Assembly: GCA_910588215.1 (NCBI GenBank)
Contig: CAJUQJ010000052.1
Location: 1-23,662, forward strand
Direction: 5' to 3'
From: an uncultured Lachnospiraceae bacterium
GTDB lineage: Bacteria > Bacillota > Clostridia > Lachnospirales > Lachnospiraceae
DNA: 23,662 bases
Both the position numbers and the translations under genes were made by a program. The notes under the pieces were generated by a model that had not been told where the DNA came from, searched no databases, and saw nothing but the letters and a program-made list of their open reading frames with translations. Within the stretch, counting starts at the first letter, position 1, and each line of letters starts with the position of its first letter. Shown in pieces: positions 1-6,925 of this stretch.

Positions 1-101
1 AAGAATCTAACCATTTCAGACAGTTCGCTATTAACTTAATGACATTGATTCACGGTGCCCTGCACCTTGCTGCATGGGCATTGAGTACGTAGTACTCGCC
101 A

Positions 102-124
102 ATAACTTTACGGTTTCAGGCATC
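102..124. repeat. 23-bp dispersed repeat, copy 1
   Basis: This 23-bp stretch, beginning ATAACTTTACGG and ending CAGGCATC, recurs exactly at 13470-13492. A GAGTAC/GTACTC inverted pair (84-96) lies just to its left, and GAGTACTAG lies just right of the second copy. Both copies sit in non-coding DNA beside other hairpins. This suggests a dispersed palindromic intergenic repeat family rather than coding sequence. Only two copies are visible here. Confidence 0.6.
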
Positions 125-140
125 CAGCCTCTCGCCGAAG

Positions 141-175
141 GGCGCTAAACGTCCGGGGGACGTTTGCTAAGCGCC
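141..175. repeat. Nested inverted repeat (hairpin)
   Basis: Outer arms GGCGCT (141-146) and AGCGCC (170-175) enclose inner arms AAACGTCC (147-154) and GGACGTTT (158-165), with a GGG loop and a 4-nt bulge on the right side. No T-tract follows on either strand, so it is not a standard terminator. It lies next to the 23-bp dispersed repeat and may be part of the same repetitive element. Confidence 0.55.
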
Positions 176-221
176 GACCGGAGTGGAACGTAGACATTTG
201 GAATGGGTTGGATATTATCCG

Positions 222-297
222 TTCATGGATTGTTCATACTTATTTTAAAAAAACTTCATGCAGGTAACAATCTTTAGACATTTCTTATGCGTATACT
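222..297 (+). promoter_or_regulatory. Activator-type promoter, copy 1, with 11-bp phased TTCA repeats
   Basis: TTCA elements begin at 222, 233 and 255, with AACA at 266 and GACA at 277. These all fall on one 11-bp register (the 244 position is degenerate, TTTT). The -10 TATACT lies at 292-297, 11 bp after the last repeat, and no good -35 is present. Eleven-bp direct repeats replacing a -35 are the known layout of PhoB/PhoP-type (OmpR family) response-regulator sites, and GTTCA-N6-GTTCA resembles the actinobacterial PHO box. That the regulator is PhoP-like is inference. Confidence 0.55.
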
Positions 298-303
298 AAA
301 ACC

Positions 304-420
304 ATAAGATACAGCAAAGCAACACAACAAAATGACAACATCAAGTTTACTGATTAACTAAAACTTTTTCATAATAATGCCAAGTAGAGTTGCTCTACTT
401 GGCATCCTCCCTTTTCAGGG
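304..420 (+). ncRNA. Candidate small RNA, copy 1
   Basis: Expected transcript from the TATACT at 292-297. No conserved reading frame is shared with the second copy; an ATG-initiated nonapeptide here is absent there. The conserved part is the 3' half: CTGATTAACTAAAAC, a U-rich stretch, then a 13-bp perfect stem (377-389 with 393-405, loop TTG) and a CCTCCCTTTTC tail (406-416) followed by GGGG. The tail resembles an anti-Shine-Dalgarno sequence. The hairpin lacks an immediate U-tract, so the 3' end is uncertain and readthrough into copy 2 is possible. I recognise no named RNA family. Confidence 0.45.
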
Positions 421-482
421 GTAATTTGATCATGACTTCTCAAAGGCAAGAGAGATACAGCGAAAGGAAAGGCTTTGACTTG

Positions 483-558
483 TTCACGATTTGTTCAAAA
501 ATGCTTTATAGAAACTTCACGCAGGTAACATTCTTTAGACATTTCTCGCGCGTATACT
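483..558 (+). promoter_or_regulatory. Activator-type promoter, copy 2, with 11-bp phased TTCA repeats
   Basis: TTCA begins at 483, 494 and 516, AACA at 527 and GACA at 538, the same 11-bp register as in copy 1. TATACT lies at 553-558. The spacing of every element matches copy 1 exactly although many intervening bases differ (for example TTATGC versus TCGCGC before the -10). This is what selection on a regulator-bound promoter would leave. The regulator itself is not in the window. Confidence 0.55.
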
Positions 559-564
559 AAGACC

Positions 565-709
565 ATAAGATAACAACAAGGCAACAACATCAAGAGTGCT
601 GATTAACTAAAACTTTTTCATAATAATGCCAAGTGGAGTTCGCTCTGCTTGGCATCCTCCCTTTTCGGGGCAGTTATTTCCTTCTTCTATCGGATGAAGG
701 AAATTTTTT
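565..709 (+). ncRNA. Candidate small RNA, copy 2, with intrinsic terminator
   Basis: Expected transcript from the TATACT at 553-558. It carries the same conserved 3' block as copy 1 and a hairpin with arms 626-638 and 643-655. Here the loop is TTCG, and two inner positions differ from copy 1 yet still pair as G-U wobbles. The CCTCCCTTTTC tail is kept (656-666). A proper terminator hairpin with six Ts follows at 677-709, giving a predicted length near 145 nt. No open reading frame of note is present. Function unknown. Confidence 0.5.
677..709 (+). terminator. Intrinsic terminator of the small-RNA locus
   Basis: Arms TTTCCTTC (677-684) and GAAGGAAA (696-703) pair perfectly, with two further inner pairs, and are followed by TTTTTT (704-709). 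It ends plus-strand transcription from the tandem promoters. On the minus strand it lies just beyond the LysR gene but lacks a T-tract in that direction. Confidence 0.8.
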
Positions 710-774
710 GTATCACAGGGTATTTTGGAATACTTTTCGGATGCTATATGCGAATTTCGGGAAAGTAAGCATTT

Positions 775-1647
775 TTAGTTCAATTTTTTAAAATACTCCA
801 GACAGAACTTCTGGAATATGACCATAGCTGTATTCAAATATTTACCTTTCGGATATGAAAGAAAGAGTTTGCGCTTACAGACTGGGTCATTTAGGTGTAT
901 AGGAATAAGATCGCTGGAAAAAAGCGAATACTGTGTTTGGTATGGTAGCAGGCAAACAGCAAGACCACTTTGTATAAAGTTTCTATAATTGCTGGGAGTT
1001 TCACACTCTAACAGAATATTTGGAGCAAACCCTGCCTGAAGGCATAAGTTATCCGTTAGCGTACGTATGCTGGGACCGACAGAATATGTTATGAAAGATT
1101 CATCTGCTGTTTCGGAAAGAGAAATGGATTTCCTGTTGGCCAGATGATGATCCTTATTTACGGCCAGAACGATATCCTCATCGAGAAGCAGAACATTATC
1201 AAGATGGTTGTATTTACCGGGAGTGGCGGATATAACGAAGTCGTAGTCGCAAGCCTGTTGTAAATTGAATGTGGCAGCCTGTTTTACATGAATATTGATA
1301 TTGGGGTACTTCATGTAAAAATCAAGTAAAAGATTGGGCATTATTTTTGTAGCAGCCAGAATAAGTAATTTAATATCCCCGTACGCAATATCTGTATCTT
1401 GCAGTTTGAGTTGGAGATTGGTGATAAGATTAAGGGCCTGACTCATCTCTTCATAAACGAGTTTTCCGTGGTGATTAAGAACAATGCTTTTTCCTATGCG
1501 GTCAAATAATTTTATACCCAGATCTCTTTCGAGTGTAGAAAGGGATTTGCTGAGTGATGGTTGTGAGACATGAAGTATGGACGCTGCCTTGGAGACGCTT
1601 TCCTGTTTGGCAATTTCGCAAAAGTACCGTAATTGTAAAAGATCCAT
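775..1647 (-). CDS. LysR-family transcriptional regulator
   Basis: A 290-residue protein of normal LysR length. Residues 1-60 form the N-terminal winged helix-turn-helix, with the family-typical LRYFCEIAKQESVSKAASIL and SQPSLSKSLSTLE stretches. The remainder is the effector-binding domain. It is transcribed away from the esterase operon, the usual arrangement for a LysR regulator controlling a divergent metabolic operon and itself. The ATG has a good ribosome site (AAAGGAG, minus strand), and its own promoter is a near-consensus TTGACA/TATAAT pair overlapping the operon promoter. The effector is unknown; a substrate or product of the adjacent esterase/SDR pathway is the natural guess. Confidence 0.93.
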   Translation of the reverse strand: MDLLQLRYFCEIAKQESVSKAASILHVSQPSLSKSLSTLERDLGIKLFDRIGKSIVLNHHGKLVYEEMSQALNLITNLQLKLQDTDIAYGDIKLLILAATKIMPNLLLDFYMKYPNINIHVKQAATFNLQQACDYDFVISATPGKYNHLDNVLLLDEDIVLAVNKDHHLANRKSISLSETADESFITYSVGPSIRTLTDNLCLQAGFAPNILLECETPSNYRNFIQSGLAVCLLPYQTQYSLFSSDLIPIHLNDPVCKRKLFLSYPKGKYLNTAMVIFQKFCLEYFKKLN

Positions 1648-1720
1648 AATTTTCTCCTTTTGTTAACTGAATTTGTATGCGTGAACACATATAGATAAAT
1701 GGTTATTAAAGATATGCACA

Positions 1721-1759
1721 ATTATATATTAGACAATATATAGATGTCAATGATATACT
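1721..1759. promoter_or_regulatory. Overlapping divergent promoters with a LysR-type palindrome
   Basis: Minus strand (LysR gene): TTGACA (1745-1750 complement), 18-bp spacer, TATAAT (1721-1726 complement). Plus strand (esterase operon): TAGACA (1730-1735), 18-bp spacer and an extended -10 TGATATACT (1751-1759). A perfect 8-bp inverted repeat, arms TATATATT (1723-1730) and AATATATA (1735-1742) around AGAC, sits across the LysR promoter spacer and the operon -35. It fits the general T-N11-A style of LysR sites. Promoter elements are seen directly; operator function is inferred. Confidence 0.65.
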
Positions 1760-1799
1760 TGTAAAAACGATTTGCTGACATTGGCCGTGAACCGTGGCG

Positions 1800-1823
1800 A
1801 TCCTAGTGTACTGACACTAGGAT
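1800..1823 (+). promoter_or_regulatory. Perfect hairpin just upstream of the esterase ribosome site
   Basis: Arms ATCCTAGTGT (1800-1809) and ACACTAGGAT (1814-1823) with loop ACTG form a 10-bp perfect stem ending five bases before the GGGAGG ribosome site (1829-1834). As RNA it would sit in the leader close to the initiation region. As DNA it could be an operator, or an mRNA-stabilising 5' hairpin. It also covers an upstream in-frame ATG at 1822, which supports the downstream GTG as the true start. Confidence 0.6.
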
Positions 1824-1839
1824 GTATAGGGAGGTAAAA

Positions 1840-3327
1840 GTGAAAACTACTGTAACGACGAGGATAAAAAATGGTCTTATCAAGGGGTGCAAAGAATCTG
1901 GAACAACAGCATTTAAAGGGATTCCGTTTGCAAAGCCGCCGATAGGTGAATATAGATTTAAAGCGCCTGTTCCCTGTGAAGATTGGGAAGGAGTCCTGGA
2001 TTGTACAGAATATGGACCAAGACCGATTCAGGTTCCGCCGCCATGGTGTGTGGACCGCGACAGCGCAATTTATGCTGAGGATTGTCTAAATATAAACGTT
2101 TGGACTCCGAATATCGATGGAGAAAAAAGACCTGTAATCTTTAATATATTTGGCGGTGGCTTTATGGAAGGATCAAATTCAGAGATAGGAAGTGAAGGGT
2201 ACCGCCTGATGAAAGAGAGAAATGTTGTTGTAGTATCTCCTAATTATCGTGTAGGAGCTCTTGGGGCGCTTTATTTAAGAGAAATATTTGGTGATGAATA
2301 TAAAGATTCGGGAAATCTAACGTTATTGGACCAGATTCTTGCCTTAAAGTGGGTCAAAGGTAATATTGAATATTTTGGAGGCGATCCGGGGCATGTTGTT
2401 ATTGTTGGACAGTCTGCGGGTGGGAAGTCAGTGTTGAACCTGATGCTCGCGAAGGAGTGCAAAGGATTGTTCCATGGCGCTGTTGCAATGAGCGGTGCCC
2501 TTCAGGCCGTAAAAGATACACGGACAATGCACAATATGGCGATGTTATTCCTGAAAATGCTGGATATTCCTATAGGTGATCCTAAAGTTCTTGAGGAGAT
2601 TCCAGTTAAAAGCATTCTAGACGCGCAAGAGAGGATGAATCAAGTATTTTTCAAGGCTGAGTCCTACGGAGCGACAGCGGACGGCCTGCATCTGCCAATT
2701 GATGTGGAGGCAGCAGTTAATGCAGGCGATCTGGCGGATGTTCCGCTTATTATAGGGCATACAAAAGAAGAATTATTTATGGATTCCAGACAGGATAATC
2801 CGGATATTGGATTAGACAATGTAAAGAAGAAACTTTATTGGAAATTTGGGGATAATTATGAGCACGTCCTAAATGTTTATCGGGAGCGATTGCATGTCAA
2901 AGGCTATCAGGCGGCATGGGGCGAAACAGTAACGGAATATACTTATGTACAGGCCTATGAGCGCATCGCAGAGGTTTTGATGCGAATGGGGCGGAAGTGC
3001 TGGTTGTATCGTTGGGATTATAAAGGCGGATCACTTGCGAATCATTCTTCCGACAATGAGGCTCTATTTTCCAGAACTAATGCAGAAAAAGTTGCTTATG
3101 ATCCCATACTGACAGCTACAGTCGATAGATGTTTTCAGGACTTGATATTGAATTTTGTGGAGTTTGGGAATCCCGTCGTGCATGAAGAATGCGAATGGAT
3201 GCCTTATTCAAAAGAGCATAGGGAGAGGTTATTGATTGATGAGATTTGTACAAAAGAAGAAATGTTTCCCATGTATGATAAGGAATTTCCGCTTCAAGTG
3301 TTTAGATTAGAAAAACCGGTGGTATAA
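1840..3327 (+). CDS. Type-B carboxylesterase (alpha/beta hydrolase)
   Basis: About 495 residues, the usual size for the carboxylesterase type B / para-nitrobenzyl esterase family. It hydrolyses carboxylic esters in the cytoplasm; no signal peptide is seen. The oxyanion-hole GGG lies near residue 105 (FGGGF), the EDCLNINVW family signature precedes it, and the nucleophile is Ser192 in GQSAGG. A histidine in NHSSDNEALF is the likely catalytic base. An in-frame ATG exists at 1822, but GTG at 1840 sits five bases after GGGAGG and is preferred. It is the first gene of the operon opposite the LysR gene, followed 30 bp later by the ThuA-like gene. The ester substrate is unknown. Confidence 0.9.
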   Translation: MKTTVTTRIKNGLIKGCKESGTTAFKGIPFAKPPIGEYRFKAPVPCEDWEGVLDCTEYGPRPIQVPPPWCVDRDSAIYAEDCLNINVWTPNIDGEKRPVIFNIFGGGFMEGSNSEIGSEGYRLMKERNVVVVSPNYRVGALGALYLREIFGDEYKDSGNLTLLDQILALKWVKGNIEYFGGDPGHVVIVGQSAGGKSVLNLMLAKECKGLFHGAVAMSGALQAVKDTRTMHNMAMLFLKMLDIPIGDPKVLEEIPVKSILDAQERMNQVFFKAESYGATADGLHLPIDVEAAVNAGDLADVPLIIGHTKEELFMDSRQDNPDIGLDNVKKKLYWKFGDNYEHVLNVYRERLHVKGYQAAWGETVTEYTYVQAYERIAEVLMRMGRKCWLYRWDYKGGSLANHSSDNEALFSRTNAEKVAYDPILTATVDRCFQDLILNFVEFGNPVVHEECEWMPYSKEHRERLLIDEICTKEEMFPMYDKEFPLQVFRLEKPVV

Positions 3328-3357
3328 GAAAACAATTATGATAATTTAGGAGAGAAT

Positions 3358-4002
3358 ATGATCAAGACGTTGGTATTGTGTGATGACTATTGGCATCCCG
3401 GAGAAGTGATCGAGGCTGGCATGAAGCCTCTTGAGGACAAACTGGATATTTCATATATTCATGATGCGAAAGATATGTTAACTCATGAATTGCTTGAGAA
3501 GTATCAGGTAATTGTATGCTGTAAAGGTGATCAGATAAATGGTGCTAATCAAAACATATGGTTTGAAGAAAATGTTACGGAAGTAATGCCGGAAGATTTT
3601 GGTGATTGGGTAAGCGAGGGGAACGGGATGCTCTTTATTCATGCCGGAAATACATATAAAAAAGAAAGTGGATTTGCAAAATTAGCCGGCAGTTTTTTCC
3701 TTGGACATCCTCCAAGGTGTACAGTTGAGCTGGAATTGATAAAACATCCTATTACAGACGGTGTTAATGATTTTTCTATCCGTGATGAACATTATCAGAT
3801 TGAAGTGACGGAAAGTAATATTGATATTTTTATGAAATCTATTTCAAAGGAAGGAGGGGAACAAATTGCGGGATATACCAAGGAACTTGGCAAAGGGCGC
3901 ATATGTGTTCTAACCCCGGGACATATATTGGATGTTTGGCGCAAACATGAATATTTGAAATTGGTATATAACGCGATTGAATGGAGTGCAGGTGTAAGAT
4001 GA
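3358..4002 (+). CDS. ThuA-like domain protein
   Basis: 214 residues resembling the ThuA/trehalose-utilisation family, which has a class I glutamine-amidotransferase-like fold. Features are the N-terminal strand with CDDYWHPGE, the LFIHAGNTY turn, GSFFLGHPP and the late HPITDGVNDFSIRDEHY stretch typical of these proteins. Members occur in sugar-utilisation operons and their biochemical role is poorly defined; some act on or bind keto-sugars. The ribosome site is GGAGAG before ATG 3358. It overlaps the MFS gene by ATGA (3999-4002), implying translational coupling. Family assignment is fairly secure; function is not. Confidence 0.78.
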   Translation: MIKTLVLCDDYWHPGEVIEAGMKPLEDKLDISYIHDAKDMLTHELLEKYQVIVCCKGDQINGANQNIWFEENVTEVMPEDFGDWVSEGNGMLFIHAGNTYKKESGFAKLAGSFFLGHPPRCTVELELIKHPITDGVNDFSIRDEHYQIEVTESNIDIFMKSISKEGGEQIAGYTKELGKGRICVLTPGHILDVWRKHEYLKLVYNAIEWSAGVR

Positions 4003-5192
4003 GGATGGAGAATGAGAATAAAGGGAAGGTAATATTTATTTTTGTATGTATTTATTTACTATTTATGACGTCCAGAGCAATATTTAATCCCTATGTTACG
4101 GTCTATCTTCAAGAAAAAGGTTTTGCAACAGAAAAAATAGGATTGATTACAGGTGCCAATTCCCTTGTACTGATCATTGCGCAGCCGTTTTGGGGGATCA
4201 TTACGGATAAATTGCGTTCCGCAAAATATACGTTGGTGATCTGCCTGATGTTCCAGGCAGCCTTTTCACTTGCTTTGGTATATTGTAATACTTTCTTGAT
4301 GGTGGCAGCTTGCTTTTGCCTGTACGGTTTTTTCTCATCGCCGGAAGGTCCGTTGTTAGATACCTGGTGCCTATCAAAGCTCAAAGCGATCGGCTGTCAC
4401 AATGCAGTTGGCCAAATGAAATTTGCAGGATGTTTTGGATATGCTCTTGCCAGTATTCTTTCGGGATATGTAATCGCCAGTTATGATACCGCAAAAATAT
4501 TACCGGTATTTGCTGTTGTCTTATTCGGTATCGGTTGTTTCCTTTTGCTTATAAGAGTAAACGTGAAAGCGGAAAAGAAGGAAGCGGCAAGAAAACTACA
4601 GGTTAGGAGAATTATAAAAGATACAAACTTCTTGATATTTTTAATTGTTATTTTTTTTATGCAGATACCTCATAGAGCGGCATATACATTTTATCCTGTA
4701 CTTATTTCTTCATTGGGTGGTGATAAGGCTTTTGTTGGATATACTAGTGCGGTAATGTTTCTGTCAGAAGGAATAGTAATGTTTCTATCTAAAAAATTGC
4801 TCAGCCGCTATCGGGCAAGTAATATAATTGTGTCATCCGGTGTTTTCTTTATTCTCTGGCAGATTTTATATGCGATCATTGATCGACCGTGGCAGGTTGT
4901 GGCGATTGCGACATTGGATGGTCCGTCTTATGCTCTTTTTACCATAGGAGTGCTGTATTATCTTGATGAAATAGCGCCCGCTGAAATGAGAACGACATAT
5001 CAAACAATTACATATGCTATTTATTTTGGACTTAGCGGGATAGCAGGAAATAGTGTAGGGGGATGGATGATAGGAAACTATGGTTTTCAGAATTTGTACT
5101 TGACAGGTGCAATGATTGTTGGAATTTCGACATTATGCTTACATCTGGTGAATAAATTTGGGGCAGGGAAAGAAGCGAGGGAGTTAGTATGA
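3999..5192 (+). CDS. MFS transporter (LacY/phenylpropionate-permease-like)
   Basis: About 397 residues with roughly 12 hydrophobic helices, the size of a major facilitator permease. The GLITGANSLVLIIAQPFWG and WGIITDKLRS stretches match the MFS loop-2/3 region, and the FSSPEGPLLDTW region resembles the MFS_1_like group (LacY, HcaT, NupG-like). It probably moves a small sugar, nucleoside or aromatic acid across the membrane by proton symport. A start at 3981 is possible, but ATG 3999 overlaps the upstream stop as ATGA and is preferred. The downstream SDR also overlaps by ATGA (5189-5192), so the genes are tightly coupled. Substrate not predictable from sequence alone. Confidence 0.85.
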   Translation: MRMENENKGKVIFIFVCIYLLFMTSRAIFNPYVTVYLQEKGFATEKIGLITGANSLVLIIAQPFWGIITDKLRSAKYTLVICLMFQAAFSLALVYCNTFLMVAACFCLYGFFSSPEGPLLDTWCLSKLKAIGCHNAVGQMKFAGCFGYALASILSGYVIASYDTAKILPVFAVVLFGIGCFLLLIRVNVKAEKKEAARKLQVRRIIKDTNFLIFLIVIFFMQIPHRAAYTFYPVLISSLGGDKAFVGYTSAVMFLSEGIVMFLSKKLLSRYRASNIIVSSGVFFILWQILYAIIDRPWQVVAIATLDGPSYALFTIGVLYYLDEIAPAEMRTTYQTITYAIYFGLSGIAGNSVGGWMIGNYGFQNLYLTGAMIVGISTLCLHLVNKFGAGKEARELV

Positions 5193-5905
5193 ATCAGATG
5201 ATTTTTATTACCGGTGCAGACCGAGGATTGGGATTAGCGCTTACAAAAGATTTTCTTGATAGGGGAGACATTGTATTTGCCGGACAATTCATGGAGGATT
5301 GGAATGAGTTAGCTGAATTGAAATTATTGCATCAGGAGCATTTGTTTCTGATTCCGTTAGATGTTTCTGATCCTGAATCCGTTATGGCGGCCTATCATTT
5401 GGTGGAAGAGAAAACTGATAAAATAGACATACTGATCAATAATGCAGGGATTTCCGGGTCTATTGGAGATATTACGTGCTTGGAAAATATTGAGAGAGGA
5501 ATGCAAATATTTCAGACAAATTGTCTCGGACCTTTATGTATGGTAAATACATTCCTTCCGTTGATGATGAAGGAAAATACAACAAAACGTCTTTGTTTTA
5601 TCTCCTCTGAGGCAGGCAGCATAAGTGTGTGTCATAGAGAGGATGGCTTTGTTTATCCAATGTCCAAGGCGGGACTTAATATGGTGGTAAAATTGTTGTT
5701 TGCGGATTTAAGAGAGCAGGGGTTTACGTTCAGGCTTTATAATCCGGGATGGATGAGGTCATATATGTCCGGAAAGAAAAGCGTTGTCGGAAAAATTGAG
5801 CCAGAGGAATCTTCAAAAGTTGCCATTGATTATTTTACTAAGACTTTAAAACATGAAGATGTTCTTAAAATGCTCGACAATAATAATATGGTTTGGCCAT
5901 TTTAA
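5189..5905 (+). CDS. Short-chain dehydrogenase/reductase (SDR), intact
   Basis: 238 residues, normal for a classical SDR. It carries the Rossmann nucleotide motif TGADRGLG (residues 8-15), NNAG (84-87), an active-site Asn111, the ISSEAGS serine strand and the catalytic pair Tyr156/Lys160 (YPMSK). It should interconvert an alcohol and a carbonyl with NAD(P)H in the cytoplasm. It overlaps the MFS gene by four bases and is followed by a gene that is plainly a decayed relative of it. Together with the esterase it could process the alcohol released from an ester, but no substrate is evident. Confidence 0.92.
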   Translation: MNQMIFITGADRGLGLALTKDFLDRGDIVFAGQFMEDWNELAELKLLHQEHLFLIPLDVSDPESVMAAYHLVEEKTDKIDILINNAGISGSIGDITCLENIERGMQIFQTNCLGPLCMVNTFLPLMMKENTTKRLCFISSEAGSISVCHREDGFVYPMSKAGLNMVVKLLFADLREQGFTFRLYNPGWMRSYMSGKKSVVGKIEPEESSKVAIDYFTKTLKHEDVLKMLDNNNMVWPF

Positions 5906-5987
5906 AGCCATAATATCATGTATGAAGAAAAGGTTATAAAGGAGTAGTCTTTCATAGGATTTGTGACGCTTCGGAATGGAGGGAAGG

Positions 5988-6536
5988 TTGAAGAGGAATA
6001 TAATTTTAGCGGGTAAAAAAAACCGGTACATGAAGCGTGTGGAAACCATGCTGAAAAAAGAGGGATATAACATAATTTCAGGAGCGGAAGAGACTGATAT
6101 ATTGATATTCTGCATTGATCCGGATGAATGTAGTAAAAACGACTATAGCGGTTTATTGCATAATTACCAATTATATGGACTGGGATTATTGTGCACGATC
6201 AATACATATCTGCCGTTATTTAAGGAGAATTCTTTAAAGAGATTGTGCTTTCTGACGACTTTACATTCCAGCATAAATCATGTGTCTGAAGCTGATCATT
6301 GGGAACGGATCGTTGCTGCCTCATGTAATATGGCAATTCGTATTCTGTTTAATCGCTTAAACAAAGAGGGATTTACGTTTCGGGTGTTTGGAGTAAATGA
6401 TTTTGCTAAAGATTCAGTTTCCTATGCGATTGAATACTTTATGCAGGATAGGAGTTTTGAGGTTGAATCGGATCTTCATTCGGACGAAAGGCGTTTGGTC
6501 ATAAGGGACAAATATGAGCACGAGTATGCGTGGTGA
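5988..6536 (+). CDS. SDR-like pseudoenzyme, paralogue of the preceding SDR
   Basis: About 182 residues from a TTG start four bases after GGAGGG (5978-5983). An in-frame ATG at 5976 lacks a ribosome site. From the TTG the N-terminus aligns residue for residue with the upstream SDR (MKRNIILAG versus MNQMIFITG). Shared stretches are LLCTINTYLPL, KRLCFLTT, NMAIRILFNRL and EGFTFR. The glycine-rich cofactor loop, NNAG, catalytic Tyr and Lys are all gone, and about 50 central residues are missing. The reading frame is nevertheless intact with a good ribosome site. It may be a non-catalytic partner of the SDR or an early pseudogene. A catalytic role is very unlikely. Confidence 0.75.
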   Translation: MKRNIILAGKKNRYMKRVETMLKKEGYNIISGAEETDILIFCIDPDECSKNDYSGLLHNYQLYGLGLLCTINTYLPLFKENSLKRLCFLTTLHSSINHVSEADHWERIVAASCNMAIRILFNRLNKEGFTFRVFGVNDFAKDSVSYAIEYFMQDRSFEVESDLHSDERRLVIRDKYEHEYAW

Positions 6537-6541
6537 TATTC

Positions 6542-6589
6542 TACCCTCAGTGAACAAAGGACCGTGTGTACCTTTGTTCACTGAGGGTA
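6542..6589. other. 19-bp perfect hairpin after the SDR genes
   Basis: Arms TACCCTCAGTGAACAAAGG (6542-6560) and its exact complement (6571-6589) flank a 10-nt loop, starting seven bases after the stop codon. No T-run follows on either strand, so it is not a classical intrinsic terminator. It may protect the 3' end of the esterase-SDR transcript, or lower expression between the two halves of the cluster. Confidence 0.8.
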
Positions 6590-6925
6590 AGCCATATAAA
6601 ACCAGAGAAATGTATAGAATGGACATTGATTGCTGCTGATTGATATAGCCATAAGGTTATAAAAAGTATGTCAATATATGTATTGGAAGAAATGAAAATG
6701 TTATTGTAGAATGAGTTTATAAGTACAAGTGATGCGTCGCTGGATATATCAATTAACTTGACGGGAGACGATGGGTTATATGATGCGCACATATAATATG
6801 AATGTTTTGTTGTCCGTTTGGCGAAGCTATGCAAATGAAGAAAGGATGTGGTAAGGAAAGATTAGACTTTGTATGGATAACAGATGATTTAACTATTGCA
6901 AATTCGATTATAGGGAGGACCCGAT
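6590..6925 (+). other. Leader region ahead of the ABC importer
   Basis: About 335 AT-rich bases without a convincing gene. A 27-codon frame from ATG at about 6773 has a GGGAG only three bases upstream and no recognisable product. No clean TTGACA/TATAAT pair or catabolite-repression (cre) site was found; a weak TTGGAA-18-TAGAAT pair lies near 6682-6711. GGGAGG at 6914-6919 is the ribosome site of the binding protein. The length suggests a regulated promoter or leader, but nothing specific is recognised. Confidence 0.4.

Larger units (their letters stand above)
221..670 (+). repeat. Tandem duplication of a promoter plus small-RNA-like unit
   Basis: About 200 bp at 221-420 is repeated with divergence at 482-670. 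Shared landmarks, in the same order and spacing, are two GTTCA repeats 11 bp apart, a CTTCA/GCAGGTAACA block, a TATACT box, CCATAAGATA, CTGATTAACTAAAAC, a hairpin flanked by ATGCCAAG and CTTGGCAT, and a CCTCCCTTTTC tail. The linker between copies (about 421-481) is unrelated. Retained promoter and hairpin with divergence elsewhere suggests both copies are or were functional. Confidence 0.8.

Noticed and set aside
304..360. ATG-initiated nonapeptide frame in small-RNA copy 1
   Set aside because: The ATG and frame are not present in copy 2, so coding is not the conserved property.
6773..6856. 27-codon frame in the leader of the ABC importer
   Set aside because: The GGGAG is only three bases from the ATG, and the peptide has no hydrophobic core or attenuation-style codon run.
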